Assembly (NCBI RefSeq): GCF_002008165.1
Contig: NZ_MRDM01000029.1
Span: forward strand, 310,001-374,000
Reading direction: 5' to 3'
DNA: 64,000 nucleotides
Source of the DNA: Rhizobium laguerreae
Lineage (GTDB): Bacteria; Pseudomonadota; Alphaproteobacteria; Rhizobiales; Rhizobiaceae
Made by a program: the position numbers and the translations under genes. Positions 17,082 through 24,126 of the stretch are shown here, piece by piece. The notes below the pieces were generated by a model. It had not been told where the DNA came from. It ran no database searches and saw nothing but the letters and a program-made list of their open reading frames with translations. Position 1 is the stretch's first letter. Every line of letters begins with the position of its first letter.

Positions 17082-17118
17082 ACCGATCGGTAACAAATGC
17101 ATTGTTACTTACCGGTAA
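17082..17118. promoter_or_regulatory. TetR operator cluster (overlapping dyads)
   Basis: Three overlapping palindromes lie between the TetR gene and the 17202 gene: ACCGATCGGT (17082-17091), GTAACAA-N5-TTGTTAC (17090-17108) and TTACCGGTAA (17109-17118). The shared word GGTAAC and its complement recur in all of them. Close dyads next to a tetR-type start are the usual operator layout for this family. Confidence 0.7.
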
Positions 17119-17201
17119 CACCACGAAACGCGAAAGTCAATGCCGAGGGCATGGCAGCGGAAAGTGGAACACGGGCGACCGCCCACGAAAGGAGGACAAC
17201 C

Positions 17202-17417
17202 ATGACAAAGACCAGAGATGACCTGACGATATCCGAAGCCCTTCGCGACCCCCTGATTGCCATGGTGTTACGCGCCGACGGCGTGAAGCTTGAAGACTTC
17301 AAGCAGCTCCTGGAGACGGCAGCCCGCAAACGTGAGCCACGCTCGACATCGGTCGGCAATATGATCGGAGCACTCGCAAGCCGCGCCAATCTGCCGGCAG
17401 TGCCCTGCTTCGGCTGA
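17202..17417 (+). CDS. 71-residue protein of unknown function, divergent from TetR
   Basis: A small soluble protein starting MTKTRDDLTISEALRD, with an AAAGGAGG box eight bases before the ATG, which decides the start against an open frame reaching further upstream. The sequence is helical and charged in the middle (VKLEDFKQLLETAARKRE) and ends in hydrophobic residues with one cysteine near the C-terminus (PAVPCFG). No transmembrane segment. Family not recognised. Its promoter region contains the TetR dyads, so it is the likely main target of that repressor. A hairpin 44 bases after the stop may end transcription. Confidence 0.65.
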   Translation: MTKTRDDLTISEALRDPLIAMVLRADGVKLEDFKQLLETAARKREPRSTSVGNMIGALASRANLPAVPCFG

Positions 17418-17460
17418 AGACGCCGCCTAAACAGCTTGGGGATCTCTCCCTGCCCCCGTC

Positions 17461-17493
17461 AAGGGCTGCCGTCACAACCAGACGGCGGCCCTT
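17461..17493 (+). terminator. Hairpin terminator after the 71-residue gene
   Basis: Thirteen-base arms with a single mismatch (AAGGGCTGCCGTC at 17461-17473 and GACGGCGGCCCTT at 17481-17493) enclose a 7-base loop. Only a short T stretch follows, so termination strength is uncertain. Confidence 0.55.
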
Positions 17494-17500
17494 GCCGCTT

Positions 17501-17544
17501 TAAAGCATGTCGCGCAAAAGCGTCCAACGGACTTGCGCGCTTTA
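17501..17544. repeat. Rhizobial-type intergenic palindrome overlapping the SDR stop codon
   Basis: Nested inverted arms TAAAGC/GCTTTA, GCGCAA/TTGCGC and GTCC/GGAC span 17501-17544. The right end supplies the TAA stop of the SDR gene on the reverse strand. The sequence style (AAAGC-ATGTCGCGC) is like the palindromic repeats scattered through rhizobial intergenic DNA. Confidence 0.5.
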
Positions 17545-18399
17545 TAGGATCGGCTTGCCGCCGGTGACCGCGATCGTCGTGCCCGAGACATAGCTCGACA
17601 AGGGATCGGCCAGCATCACGTAAGCCGTCGCAAGCTCGGCCGGCTGGCCGGGCCGTTTCATCGGCACCTGCTTACCGAAATTGCTGACGCTTTCTTCAGG
17701 CAGTGTCGAGGGGATGAGCGGCGTCCAGATTGGCCCGGGCGCCACGGCATTGGCGCGAATGCCTTTCTCGGCCAGAAGCTGGGCAAGGCCGGCGGTGAAA
17801 TTCTGGATCGCACCCTTGGTCGTCGCATAGGCAAGCAGCGTCGGGTTCGGATTGTCCGAATTGATCGAGGCCGTGTTGATGATGGCGCTGCCGGGTTTCA
17901 TATGAGCGACGGCTGCCTTGGTCAGGTAGAACATCGAATGGATATTGACCTTGAAGGTCAGTTCCCACTCTTCATCGCTGATCTCGTCGATGCTTTTGAA
18001 ACTCGCCTGGTGCGCGGCGTTGTTGACGAGAATGTCGATACCACCAAGCTCCTTGACCGCTGTCTCGACGATCTGTCTGCAGTGGGCGGGATCCTGGATG
18101 TCGCCGCTGACGAGGATAGCCTTGCGTCCGGCCTGCTCGACGAGACGTTTCGTCTCATCGGCATCCTCATCCTCGTCGAGATAGGAAAGCAGCAGATCGG
18201 CACCCTCCCTGGCATAGGCGATTGCCACAGCGCGGCCGATGCCGCTATCGCCGCCGGTGATGATCGCCCGCTTGCCTTTCAGCCGCTCGGAACCGCGATA
18301 ACTTTTTTCGCCATGGTCGGGAACCGGGTCCATCTGCGCGGTAAAACCCGGCATCGGCTGTTTCTGAGATGGGAAAGGTGGTGTGGGATAATTTGGCAT
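17542..18399 (-). CDS. SDR-family oxidoreductase, YghA/general-stress type
   Basis: A 285-residue short-chain dehydrogenase with the roughly 45-residue proline-rich N-terminal extension typical of YghA and Gsp39-like proteins (PGFTAQMDPVPDHGEKSYRG). The NAD(P) motif is ITGGDSGIGRAVA near residue 48. LVNNAAHQ is near 125, the catalytic Ser is within INTASINS, and the Tyr-Lys pair is represented by YATTKGAI near 192. Start supported by AGGAGG upstream. These proteins reduce carbonyl compounds and are frequently stress-induced; the physiological substrate is unknown. Confidence 0.88.
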   Translation of the reverse strand: MPNYPTPPFPSQKQPMPGFTAQMDPVPDHGEKSYRGSERLKGKRAIITGGDSGIGRAVAIAYAREGADLLLSYLDEDEDADETKRLVEQAGRKAILVSGDIQDPAHCRQIVETAVKELGGIDILVNNAAHQASFKSIDEISDEEWELTFKVNIHSMFYLTKAAVAHMKPGSAIINTASINSDNPNPTLLAYATTKGAIQNFTAGLAQLLAEKGIRANAVAPGPIWTPLIPSTLPEESVSNFGKQVPMKRPGQPAELATAYVMLADPLSSYVSGTTIAVTGGKPIL

Positions 18400-18555
18400 C
18401 GTGACCTCCTGGGTTCAGGGGGTCAAACTCGGGCTAGGGCTTGTTGTTCCAAATCTCGCGGCGGAATGACTTCTCCAGCAACCGCTCACGCTGAGCACGC
18501 TCACGGCCGCCGCCGCATCCTAAATTTCCGGTGATTATTGAAAACAGAGGCTCAT

Positions 18556-18577
18556 CTAGTCGGCCCAATCCGACTAG
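18556..18577. promoter_or_regulatory. Perfect dyad upstream of the IclR gene
   Basis: CTAGTCGG-N6-CCGACTAG, eight-base perfect arms, lies about 70-92 bp before the IclR start in the 248-bp gap between the SDR and IclR genes. It could be an operator for the regulator or a small terminator stem; no T-run follows on either side. The rest of the gap holds no gene. Confidence 0.45.
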
Positions 18578-18647
18578 CAACCCGCGAAATGTTGCCATTT
18601 GCCACGGCGACGGCTATGCCATAGTAATGTAACATAATCGCGTTTGC

Positions 18648-19496
18648 ATGAGGTGCGTGGAATTGGACGGAAAGACATCATCCGCAGTTTACTCCGAAGA
18701 TGAGGGCGTTGCCGGCGAGGCCGGCGGCAAGGGTGCGCGTCGCGCACGCGTCAGCGGCATCGACCGGGCGCTTCAGGTGATCGACCATCTTTACGAGACC
18801 GGATCACCCGCCGGCGTCTATGCCATCGCCAAGGCGGTGAAGGCGCCGCTGTCGACCGTTTACGTGATCGTCGACGATCTCGTCGAGAAGAACATGCTGA
18901 CACGCCAGGCCGACGGCTCGATCTGGCTCGGCGCGCGGCTATACCATTACGGCCTTGCCTATGCCAGGTCGCTGGACTTCATGAGCATCGCCACCCACGA
19001 AATGCACGATCTCTGCCGCCAGGCCGGCGAAACCGTGCAGGTCTGCGGTCGTGACGGCGACTATATGCTGGTGCTCGCCATGGCCGACGGCCCGAGCCAT
19101 TTTCAGGTGGCGTCCCGCGTCGGCACAAGGGTGCCGCTGAACTGGACAGCCTCCGGCCGGCTGCTCGTCGGCCACCTGGCCGAGGAGGAGCGCATCGAAC
19201 TGTTCAAGCGCTGCGCCCGCTCTTCACCGACCGGCCGCGCCGAGATCGATCCGGGCACGCTGTCGGAAGCCGCCGGCAAGGCCTTCGAATCGCGCCTGTC
19301 GATCCAGGCTGGGGAATCGGATTATGCGGTTGCCTGCATCGCCTCGCCGATCTGCGATCGCGACGGCCAGTGCGTCGCCACGATTTCCATCGTGCTGCCG
19401 GAACAGAAGGCGTTTTCCGACGAGAACCACTATACGGCGCATGTGCGCAGTTCAGCGGAACGGATCGAAAAGCTGATGGGCTGGCGCAACCGCTGA
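18648..19496 (+). CDS. IclR-family transcriptional regulator
   Basis: A 282-residue regulator. A poorly conserved first 35 residues precede the winged helix-turn-helix (GIDRALQVIDHLYETGSPAGVYAIAKAVKAPLSTVYVIVDDL). The C-terminal IclR effector domain has LYHYGLAYARSLDF, a TASGRLLVGHL segment, and a SDYAVACIASPICDRDG signature near 220. The exact start is uncertain because no clear ribosome-binding site precedes the ATG; a start 15-20 residues later is possible. It is convergent with the amidohydrolase gene, which is a reasonable regulatory target given the AT-rich dyad in that promoter. Confidence 0.87.
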   Translation: MRCVELDGKTSSAVYSEDEGVAGEAGGKGARRARVSGIDRALQVIDHLYETGSPAGVYAIAKAVKAPLSTVYVIVDDLVEKNMLTRQADGSIWLGARLYHYGLAYARSLDFMSIATHEMHDLCRQAGETVQVCGRDGDYMLVLAMADGPSHFQVASRVGTRVPLNWTASGRLLVGHLAEEERIELFKRCARSSPTGRAEIDPGTLSEAAGKAFESRLSIQAGESDYAVACIASPICDRDGQCVATISIVLPEQKAFSDENHYTAHVRSSAERIEKLMGWRNR

Positions 19497-20723
19497 GCAT
19501 GCGCCCGGCCCGCGGATCCTACCTGTAGGAATAGCCGTGGCTGTGGCGCACCAGCTTGCGCGCCCGCGGCACATAGCGGCTGGCAGCGAAGGCATCGGCG
19601 CTACCGCATAGCGTGGTTCGAACAACTTATTGAGGACCGAAACGTCGCCGTTGGAATCCGTCGCTTCGAGATCGGAATCGACCAGATCGAAAACGGTGAA
19701 TTCCGCTTGCGAGCCGACCGAAAGCCGGTTCTCCATCGACAGCTTGATGACGGATGCCGGCGCATGGGTGACGGCTTCCACCACCTTGGCGAAAGGCATG
19801 CCGACGCTGAGAAGTTTCGACATCGTCGTCGCCAGATCCCAGACCGGGAAGTTCATCGAATGGCCGTGCAGATCGGTCGAGATCGAGAACGGCAGAAGCC
19901 CGCGCGCGATCGCCGCCTCGGCGACCTTGAAGGAGAAGGAGGCGCCGCCATGGCCGATGTCGAGGCGGATGCCCTCGGAGGCGCAGCGCTCGGCGAGATT
20001 GAAGAGGTCCTCGTCCTCCATGATGCTCGACCCTGCCTTGCCGTTGAAGCAATGGGTGACGACGTCGCCGGGGCCGAGAATCTCCAACACCTCGTCATAG
20101 AGCGCCGGCGGCTCGCCAACATGCACCATCATCGGCACTTTCAAGATCTTGGCGATCTTCTTGCCGAGCTTGACGGGAGTGACGCCCCAGGAGCCGGTGA
20201 TGACATGGCTGGCGCGCACTTTGATGCCGACGATGTGCTCGGTGTTTTCGGCATAGACTTCAAGAATGCGGTCGAGATCGATATCGCGGATATCCCGCAA
20301 TTCCGCGACGCGGTTGCAGGCGACGAGGCCGATCGAGCCGAGGTTCAGGAAGGCCTTGATGCGTTCGCGCGAGGGCTCGATGATATACTCCCGGAAGCCA
20401 TGGAAATTCGCTTCACCGGCTGAACCGGCATCGACCAGTGTGGTGACGCCGCGCTCGACGCCGCATTCGGACGGACGGATGGAAATATCTGTGCCGCCGT
20501 GCCAGATATGCACGTGCAGGTCGACCCAGCCCGGCGAAATGAAGGCGCCCTTGCCGTCGATGCGCGTCACATCCTCAGAGATCGCAAGCGACGGACCGAT
20601 CTCGGCGATCCCGCCGTCACCACTGACGAGAATGTCGATTGCCCGGTCGGATGTGCCGGCACCGAAGGCCACCGGTTTGACATTGGTGAGGAGAAGCGGC
20701 TTCTTCACGTGGTCATCGGGCAT
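19452..20723 (-). CDS. Amidohydrolase/deacetylase-family metallohydrolase, frameshifted at the 3' end
   Basis: A metal-dependent amidohydrolase of the dihydroorotase-like/AHA_3915 group. The metal motif LHVHIWHGGTD is near residue 53, a GIKVRASH carbamylated-Lys candidate near 160, MVHVGEPP near 195, THCFNGK near 220 and ISTDLHGHS near 280. The ATG at 20723 has AAAGGA nine bases upstream and is preferred to in-frame ATGs at 20732 and 20759. After FEPRYAV the frame becomes unnatural and runs on to 19452, into the IclR gene. Shifting by one base near 19601 restores GADAFAASRYVPRARKLVRH and a stop at 19519, as expected for the family. This is therefore a one-base deletion or sequencing error. 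The native end is probably 19519. Confidence 0.8.
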   Translation of the reverse strand: MPDDHVKKPLLLTNVKPVAFGAGTSDRAIDILVSGDGGIAEIGPSLAISEDVTRIDGKGAFISPGWVDLHVHIWHGGTDISIRPSECGVERGVTTLVDAGSAGEANFHGFREYIIEPSRERIKAFLNLGSIGLVACNRVAELRDIRDIDLDRILEVYAENTEHIVGIKVRASHVITGSWGVTPVKLGKKIAKILKVPMMVHVGEPPALYDEVLEILGPGDVVTHCFNGKAGSSIMEDEDLFNLAERCASEGIRLDIGHGGASFSFKVAEAAIARGLLPFSISTDLHGHSMNFPVWDLATTMSKLLSVGMPFAKVVEAVTHAPASVIKLSMENRLSVGSQAEFTVFDLVDSDLEATDSNGDVSVLNKLFEPRYAVAPMPSLPAAMCRGRASWCATATAIPTGRIRGPGACSAVAPAHQLFDPFR

Positions 20724-20855
20724 GATCTGCATTCCTTTCGAGTCTCGGACCGGGATCACTCCTCGATCATCCGTCTGCGGGTCATCATGGAAGGGTATGG
20801 GGAAATTAGAGAGGGCGCTTCAGGCGCATCGCATCGCCGCAATTCCATAGTTATG

Positions 20856-20902
20856 CTATATAGGATTTTATAGTAGAATAAGGCCGAGGACGCGGCTGTC
20901 AA
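20856..20902 (-). promoter_or_regulatory. Promoter and dyad for the amidohydrolase gene
   Basis: On the reverse strand a perfect -35 (TTGACA, 20897-20902) is followed after 16 bases by TATTCT (20875-20880). Just downstream lies an AT-rich dyad CTATA-N8-TATAG (20856-20873), placed where a repressor would block the promoter. The gene start at 20723 leaves a leader of about 140 bases with no visible structure. Confidence 0.5.
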
Positions 20903-20941
20903 GGAAAATGACGTGTCCGCCGACGCTCTGAAAACGTAAAG

Positions 20942-20965
20942 GGCGCGCTCCTTCCAAAGCGCGCC
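20942..20965 (-). terminator. Terminator after the ECF sigma-factor gene
   Basis: GGCGCGCT and AGCGCGCC (8-bp perfect arms, 8-base loop) lie 34 bases beyond the stop of the sigma-factor gene on the reverse strand, followed by CTTT. The short T stretch makes it a moderate candidate. Confidence 0.5.
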
Positions 20966-20998
20966 TGTCTCAAAGAGATCAGAAATTCGCATTCGATT

Positions 20999-21865
20999 TC
21001 AATCCTGAAGGATCGAATAGCTGATCTGTCGCAGGCGTTCCGGATCCGCGACGGCGTCGATCGCGACGATCTTGCCATCGGCGATCGTCAGCGTCACCGC
21101 GATGCGAGTCTGGCCCCCGGTGTGCACGACGAACCCAAGCTCACCGTCGACAACGGCGGCCTCCGCCGCCTGCGCCCGACCCTTGAAGGCCTCAGCCACA
21201 TCGGTCGAGCCGCGCATTTCGCCAATGCCGTATCGGGCCGCCGTCGCATCCGGGCGGAAGACGACATCGGGCGAAAGCACCGCAAGCAGCGCCTCCAGAT
21301 CGCCGTTGCGGGAGGCGGCAAGAAAGGTCTCGGCGATCGTCCTCTTACGCGCGAAATCGACATCAGGAGTCTCGTCCAAGCCCTGCACCCGGCGGCGGGC
21401 GCGGCTTGCGAGCTGGCGGGTGGCGGCGGACGAACGGCCGATGATCGGCGCGATCTCATCGAAGGGTAGATCGAACATGTCGTGCAACACGAAGGCGACA
21501 CGTTCGGCGGGCGCCAGCGTCTGCAGCACGACGAGCAGCGCCAGACCGACCGAATCGGCAAAGGCGGCTTCGCGCTCGGGATCGTTCGCCGGATCGGCGA
21601 TCCCAGCATGAACAGGCGCCTCCAGCGGCTCCTCGCGCCGGGTCTTGCGGGCGCGCAGCATGTCGAGACAGATGCGCGCCACAACCGTGGTCAGCCAACC
21701 GACGAGATTGCCGACCCCTGTCGTATCCGTGCGGCTAAGCCGCAGCCAGGCCTCCTGAACGGCATCCTCCGCCTCGCTGCGCGAGCCGAGCATGCGATAG
21801 GCTGCGGCCCTCAGATGCGCTCTGTTCGCCTCGAATTCTTGAGTCAGCCATTTTTTCTCGTCCAT
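20999..21865 (-). CDS. sigJ: ECF RNA polymerase sigma factor, SigJ type (with SnoaL-like C-terminal domain)
   Basis: A 288-residue ECF sigma factor. Region 2 is near residues 10-75 (AYRMLGSRSEAEDAVQEAWLRLSR, then a conserved WLTTVVARICLDMLR). Region 4 is near 115-165 (ERVAFVLHDMFDLPFDEIAPIIGRSSAATRQLASRARRRV). A C-terminal SnoaL/NTF2-like domain of about 115 residues follows (FLAASRNGDLEALLAVLSPDVVFRPD), which in this ECF41-type group modulates activity in place of an anti-sigma factor. It is divergent from a carboxymuconolactone-decarboxylase/AhpD-like gene, the usual genomic partner and target of such sigma factors. Confidence 0.9.
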   Translation of the reverse strand: MDEKKWLTQEFEANRAHLRAAAYRMLGSRSEAEDAVQEAWLRLSRTDTTGVGNLVGWLTTVVARICLDMLRARKTRREEPLEAPVHAGIADPANDPEREAAFADSVGLALLVVLQTLAPAERVAFVLHDMFDLPFDEIAPIIGRSSAATRQLASRARRRVQGLDETPDVDFARKRTIAETFLAASRNGDLEALLAVLSPDVVFRPDATAARYGIGEMRGSTDVAEAFKGRAQAAEAAVVDGELGFVVHTGGQTRIAVTLTIADGKIVAIDAVADPERLRQISYSILQD

Positions 21866-21972
21866 GTGTCACATTCCTCCGCTGCGTTCCGTCAAGGCAA
21901 TGACGCATGAAACCCGGCCGATGTGACAGCGCCGGCGGATCGTCAAACACGAAACGTATGAGGAGACATATC

Positions 21973-22431
21973 ATGCAGGAGAGAATGGAAAATCCCGCCC
22001 TCGTCCTTCCCGCGGCCATGCAGGCTCTCAATGCGCTCAGCAAGGTGCCGACCGAAACCGGCCTTTCGCCAAAGCTGCTCGAACTCGTCAATCTGCGCTC
22101 CAGCCAGATCAACGGCTGCAGCGTCTGCATCGATGGCCATTGGCGCATTGCCCGTAAACATGGCGAAACCGATGAGCGGCTCTTTGCCGTCGCTGGCTGG
22201 CGCGACGCCCCTTATTATAGCGATGCTGAACGCGCCGCGCTTGGGCTCACGGAGGCGATCACCCGCCTTAGCGATCGGCCGGATCCGGTGCCGGATGACG
22301 TCTGGGACGAAGCGACACGGCATTATGACGGCAGGAGCCTTGCGGCACTCGTCATCGCCATCGCCAACATCAATGTCTGGAACCGGCTGAACATCGCCAC
22401 CCGCCAGATCGCCGGGGCCTGGAAGCCGTAA
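21973..22431 (+). CDS. Carboxymuconolactone decarboxylase / AhpD-like protein
   Basis: A 152-residue all-helical protein of the CMD/AhpD alkylhydroperoxidase-like family. The redox pair Cys-x-x-Cys is in NGCSVCIDGHWRIAR around residues 45-60, with the following His conserved. Such proteins reduce peroxides or act as general thiol-disulfide proteins. The ATG at 21973 has GAGGAG eight bases before it. The gene is divergent from the ECF sigma factor at 20999 and is its probable target. That pairing of ECF41-like sigma with a CMD-family gene is known in many bacteria; the physiological substrate is not known. Confidence 0.87.
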   Translation: MQERMENPALVLPAAMQALNALSKVPTETGLSPKLLELVNLRSSQINGCSVCIDGHWRIARKHGETDERLFAVAGWRDAPYYSDAERAALGLTEAITRLSDRPDPVPDDVWDEATRHYDGRSLAALVIAIANINVWNRLNIATRQIAGAWKP

Positions 22432-22438
22432 ACGGCGA

Positions 22439-22476
22439 GGTCGCCGGCAGCGCGCACCCCTGCGCCGCCGGCGACC
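22439..22476. terminator. Terminator-like stem between the CMD-family gene and rhaI
   Basis: GGTCGCCGGC (22439-22448) and GCCGGCGACC (22467-22476) form a perfect 10-bp stem in the 92-bp convergent gap. It could serve both genes. It lacks a T-run, so it may need Rho. Confidence 0.5.
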
Positions 22477-22523
22477 ATCATCCCTAATCAGCAGGCTTCA
22501 GGCCATGCGAAACAATCGGTCGT

Positions 22524-23816
22524 TCAGATGATGCCGCCGCCGCCGGCAGCGGATGCCGGGCGTTCGGCCGCTACCTTCTTGCGATAACCGCTGGCGCGGT
22601 AAACGGCGATCGGGTCGATCGCGCCGCCAGCCCTGCGGCGGGCTTCGGCCAGGATAGGCTCGACATCGGCGCGATAGGCGCGCTTCAGCGTTTCCGACGC
22701 CATCAGCGCGTCGTTGTCGTCCTGGTAGCCGGAGAGCGCCTTGCGGTCGACAAGCAGCGCCTGCGCATAGGCACGGCGGATTTCGTTGGCGCTGTTGATC
22801 AGGCTTTCGATCGGGTCGGTGACATTGTGCGACTGGTCGATCATATGGGCCGGGTTGAAGTCGTTGACGCCGCGCTGCTCGGCGTCGACCAGTTCGTTGA
22901 AAACGAGGAACAGCCGGTAGGGATCAATCGCGCCGGCGTCGAGATCGTCATCGCCATATTTCGAATCGTTGAAGTGGAAACCGCCGAGCTTGCCGAACTG
23001 GATCAGCCGGGCGACGATCATCTCGATATTGGTATTCGGCGCATGGTGGCCGAGATCGACGAGGCAATAGGCCTTGGGGCCGAGCGTCTGGGCGATCAGG
23101 TAGTTGGTGCCCCAATCCTGCACGATGGTCGAATAGAAGGCCGGCTCGTACATCTTGTGCTCGGAGAACAGCTTCCAATCGTCGGGCAGCGCCTTGTAGA
23201 TATCCGCCATCGAGGCGAGGTAACGCTCGAAAGCCTTGGTGAAATGGCTCTGGCCGGGGAAATTCGAGCCGTCGCCGATCCAGACCGTCAGCGCCTTGGA
23301 GCCGAGCGCCTTGCCGATCTCGATGCATTCGAGATTGTGCTCGACCGCCTGCGCCCGCGTCGCCGCGTCGGTGTGGCTGAGCGAGCCGTATTTGTAGGAA
23401 TGGGCCTGGCCAGGCGCATCGGAAAAGGTGTTCGAATTCATCGCATCGAAGCCGAGGCCGAGCGCGTTACCCTTGGCCTTCAATTCGCTAGCATCCGCCT
23501 TGTCCCAGGGAATATGCAGCGAGACGTTCGGGGTCGCCTGCGTCAGCTGGTTGATGACGGCGCAATCGTCGAGCTTGTCGAAGATGCCGCGCGGCTCGCC
23601 GGTGCCGGGGAAACGGGCAAATCGCGTGCCGCCGGTGCCGACACCCCAGGAGGGAACGGCAACGAAGAATTCCGCAACCTGGCGGGTGATCGCCTCGATA
23701 TCGACGCCGCGACGGGCAAGCGTCGCGCCCAGTGCCTCGTAATCGGCTTTCAGCGCGGTTGCCCGCTTGTCGTTTTCAGTCGCGACCAGATCTGGCGCAA
23801 TCCTGGAATCTGTCAT
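22524..23816 (-). CDS. rhaI: L-rhamnose isomerase
   Basis: RhaI converts L-rhamnose to L-rhamnulose, the first catabolic step. The 430-residue protein belongs to the rhizobial/Pseudomonas stutzeri-type isomerase family with a xylose-isomerase-like TIM barrel. Features are VPSWGVGTGGTRFARFPG near residue 54, the KALTVWIGDGSNFPGQ block near 165, SEHKMYEPAFYSTIVQDWG near 215, CLVDLGHHAPNTNIE near 245 and the metal/substrate motif GGFHFNDSKYGDDDLDAG near 275. The GGGAGG box before the ATG supports the start. It is the gene downstream of rhaD on the same strand; in R. leguminosarum the two are reported as one transcript. Here a small oppositely oriented ORF lies between them. Confidence 0.95.
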   Translation of the reverse strand: MTDSRIAPDLVATENDKRATALKADYEALGATLARRGVDIEAITRQVAEFFVAVPSWGVGTGGTRFARFPGTGEPRGIFDKLDDCAVINQLTQATPNVSLHIPWDKADASELKAKGNALGLGFDAMNSNTFSDAPGQAHSYKYGSLSHTDAATRAQAVEHNLECIEIGKALGSKALTVWIGDGSNFPGQSHFTKAFERYLASMADIYKALPDDWKLFSEHKMYEPAFYSTIVQDWGTNYLIAQTLGPKAYCLVDLGHHAPNTNIEMIVARLIQFGKLGGFHFNDSKYGDDDLDAGAIDPYRLFLVFNELVDAEQRGVNDFNPAHMIDQSHNVTDPIESLINSANEIRRAYAQALLVDRKALSGYQDDNDALMASETLKRAYRADVEPILAEARRRAGGAIDPIAVYRASGYRKKVAAERPASAAGGGGII

Positions 23817-23893
23817 CTATTCCTCCCTGGTCGCGAACCATAGGGCACGGTTCGCGTTCAAACGCTTACATGTCTTCAAACGAAGGAGCTACG

Positions 23894-24052
23894 ATGGACG
23901 TTCTCCGCATTCTTCTTGCGATCATCCTGCCGCCCCTTGGCGTATTCTTGCAGGTCGGGATCGGCCTGCATTTCTGGCTCAATATATTGCTGACACTCTG
24001 CGGCTATCTGCCGGGGATCGTCCACGCAATATGGGTGATCCTCCGGAAATAG
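23894..24052 (+). CDS. YqaE/Pmp3-family small membrane protein
   Basis: A 52-residue protein (MDVLRILLAIILPPLG start) with two transmembrane helices. The PPLGVFLQVGIG turn and a WLNILLTLCGYLPGIVHAIW segment are the signature of the YqaE/Pmp3 (UPF0057) family, stress-related membrane proteins. A GAAGGAG box sits six bases before the ATG. It lies antisense in the 298-bp gap between rhaI and rhaD, which are both on the reverse strand. Too short to be found by length filters, but the family match is good. Whether it is expressed with its own promoter is unknown. Confidence 0.8.
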   Translation: MDVLRILLAIILPPLGVFLQVGIGLHFWLNILLTLCGYLPGIVHAIWVILRK

Positions 24053-24066
24053 CTCTATCCGTTTGC

Positions 24067-24126
24067 TTTACGCGTTCCGGACGCAAACCGCTGCACACTG
24101 TTGCTGGAATTTCTCTAGCGCGTAAA
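24067..24126. repeat. Rhizobial intergenic repeat overlapping the rhaD 3' end
   Basis: Outer inverted arms TTTACGCG (24067-24074) and CGCGTAAA (24119-24126) enclose AAACCGCTGCACAC (24085-24098). That core recurs in reverse complement at 51565-51578. The right arm supplies the last codons and stop of rhaD, so the repeat has become part of the coding region. Confidence 0.6.
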
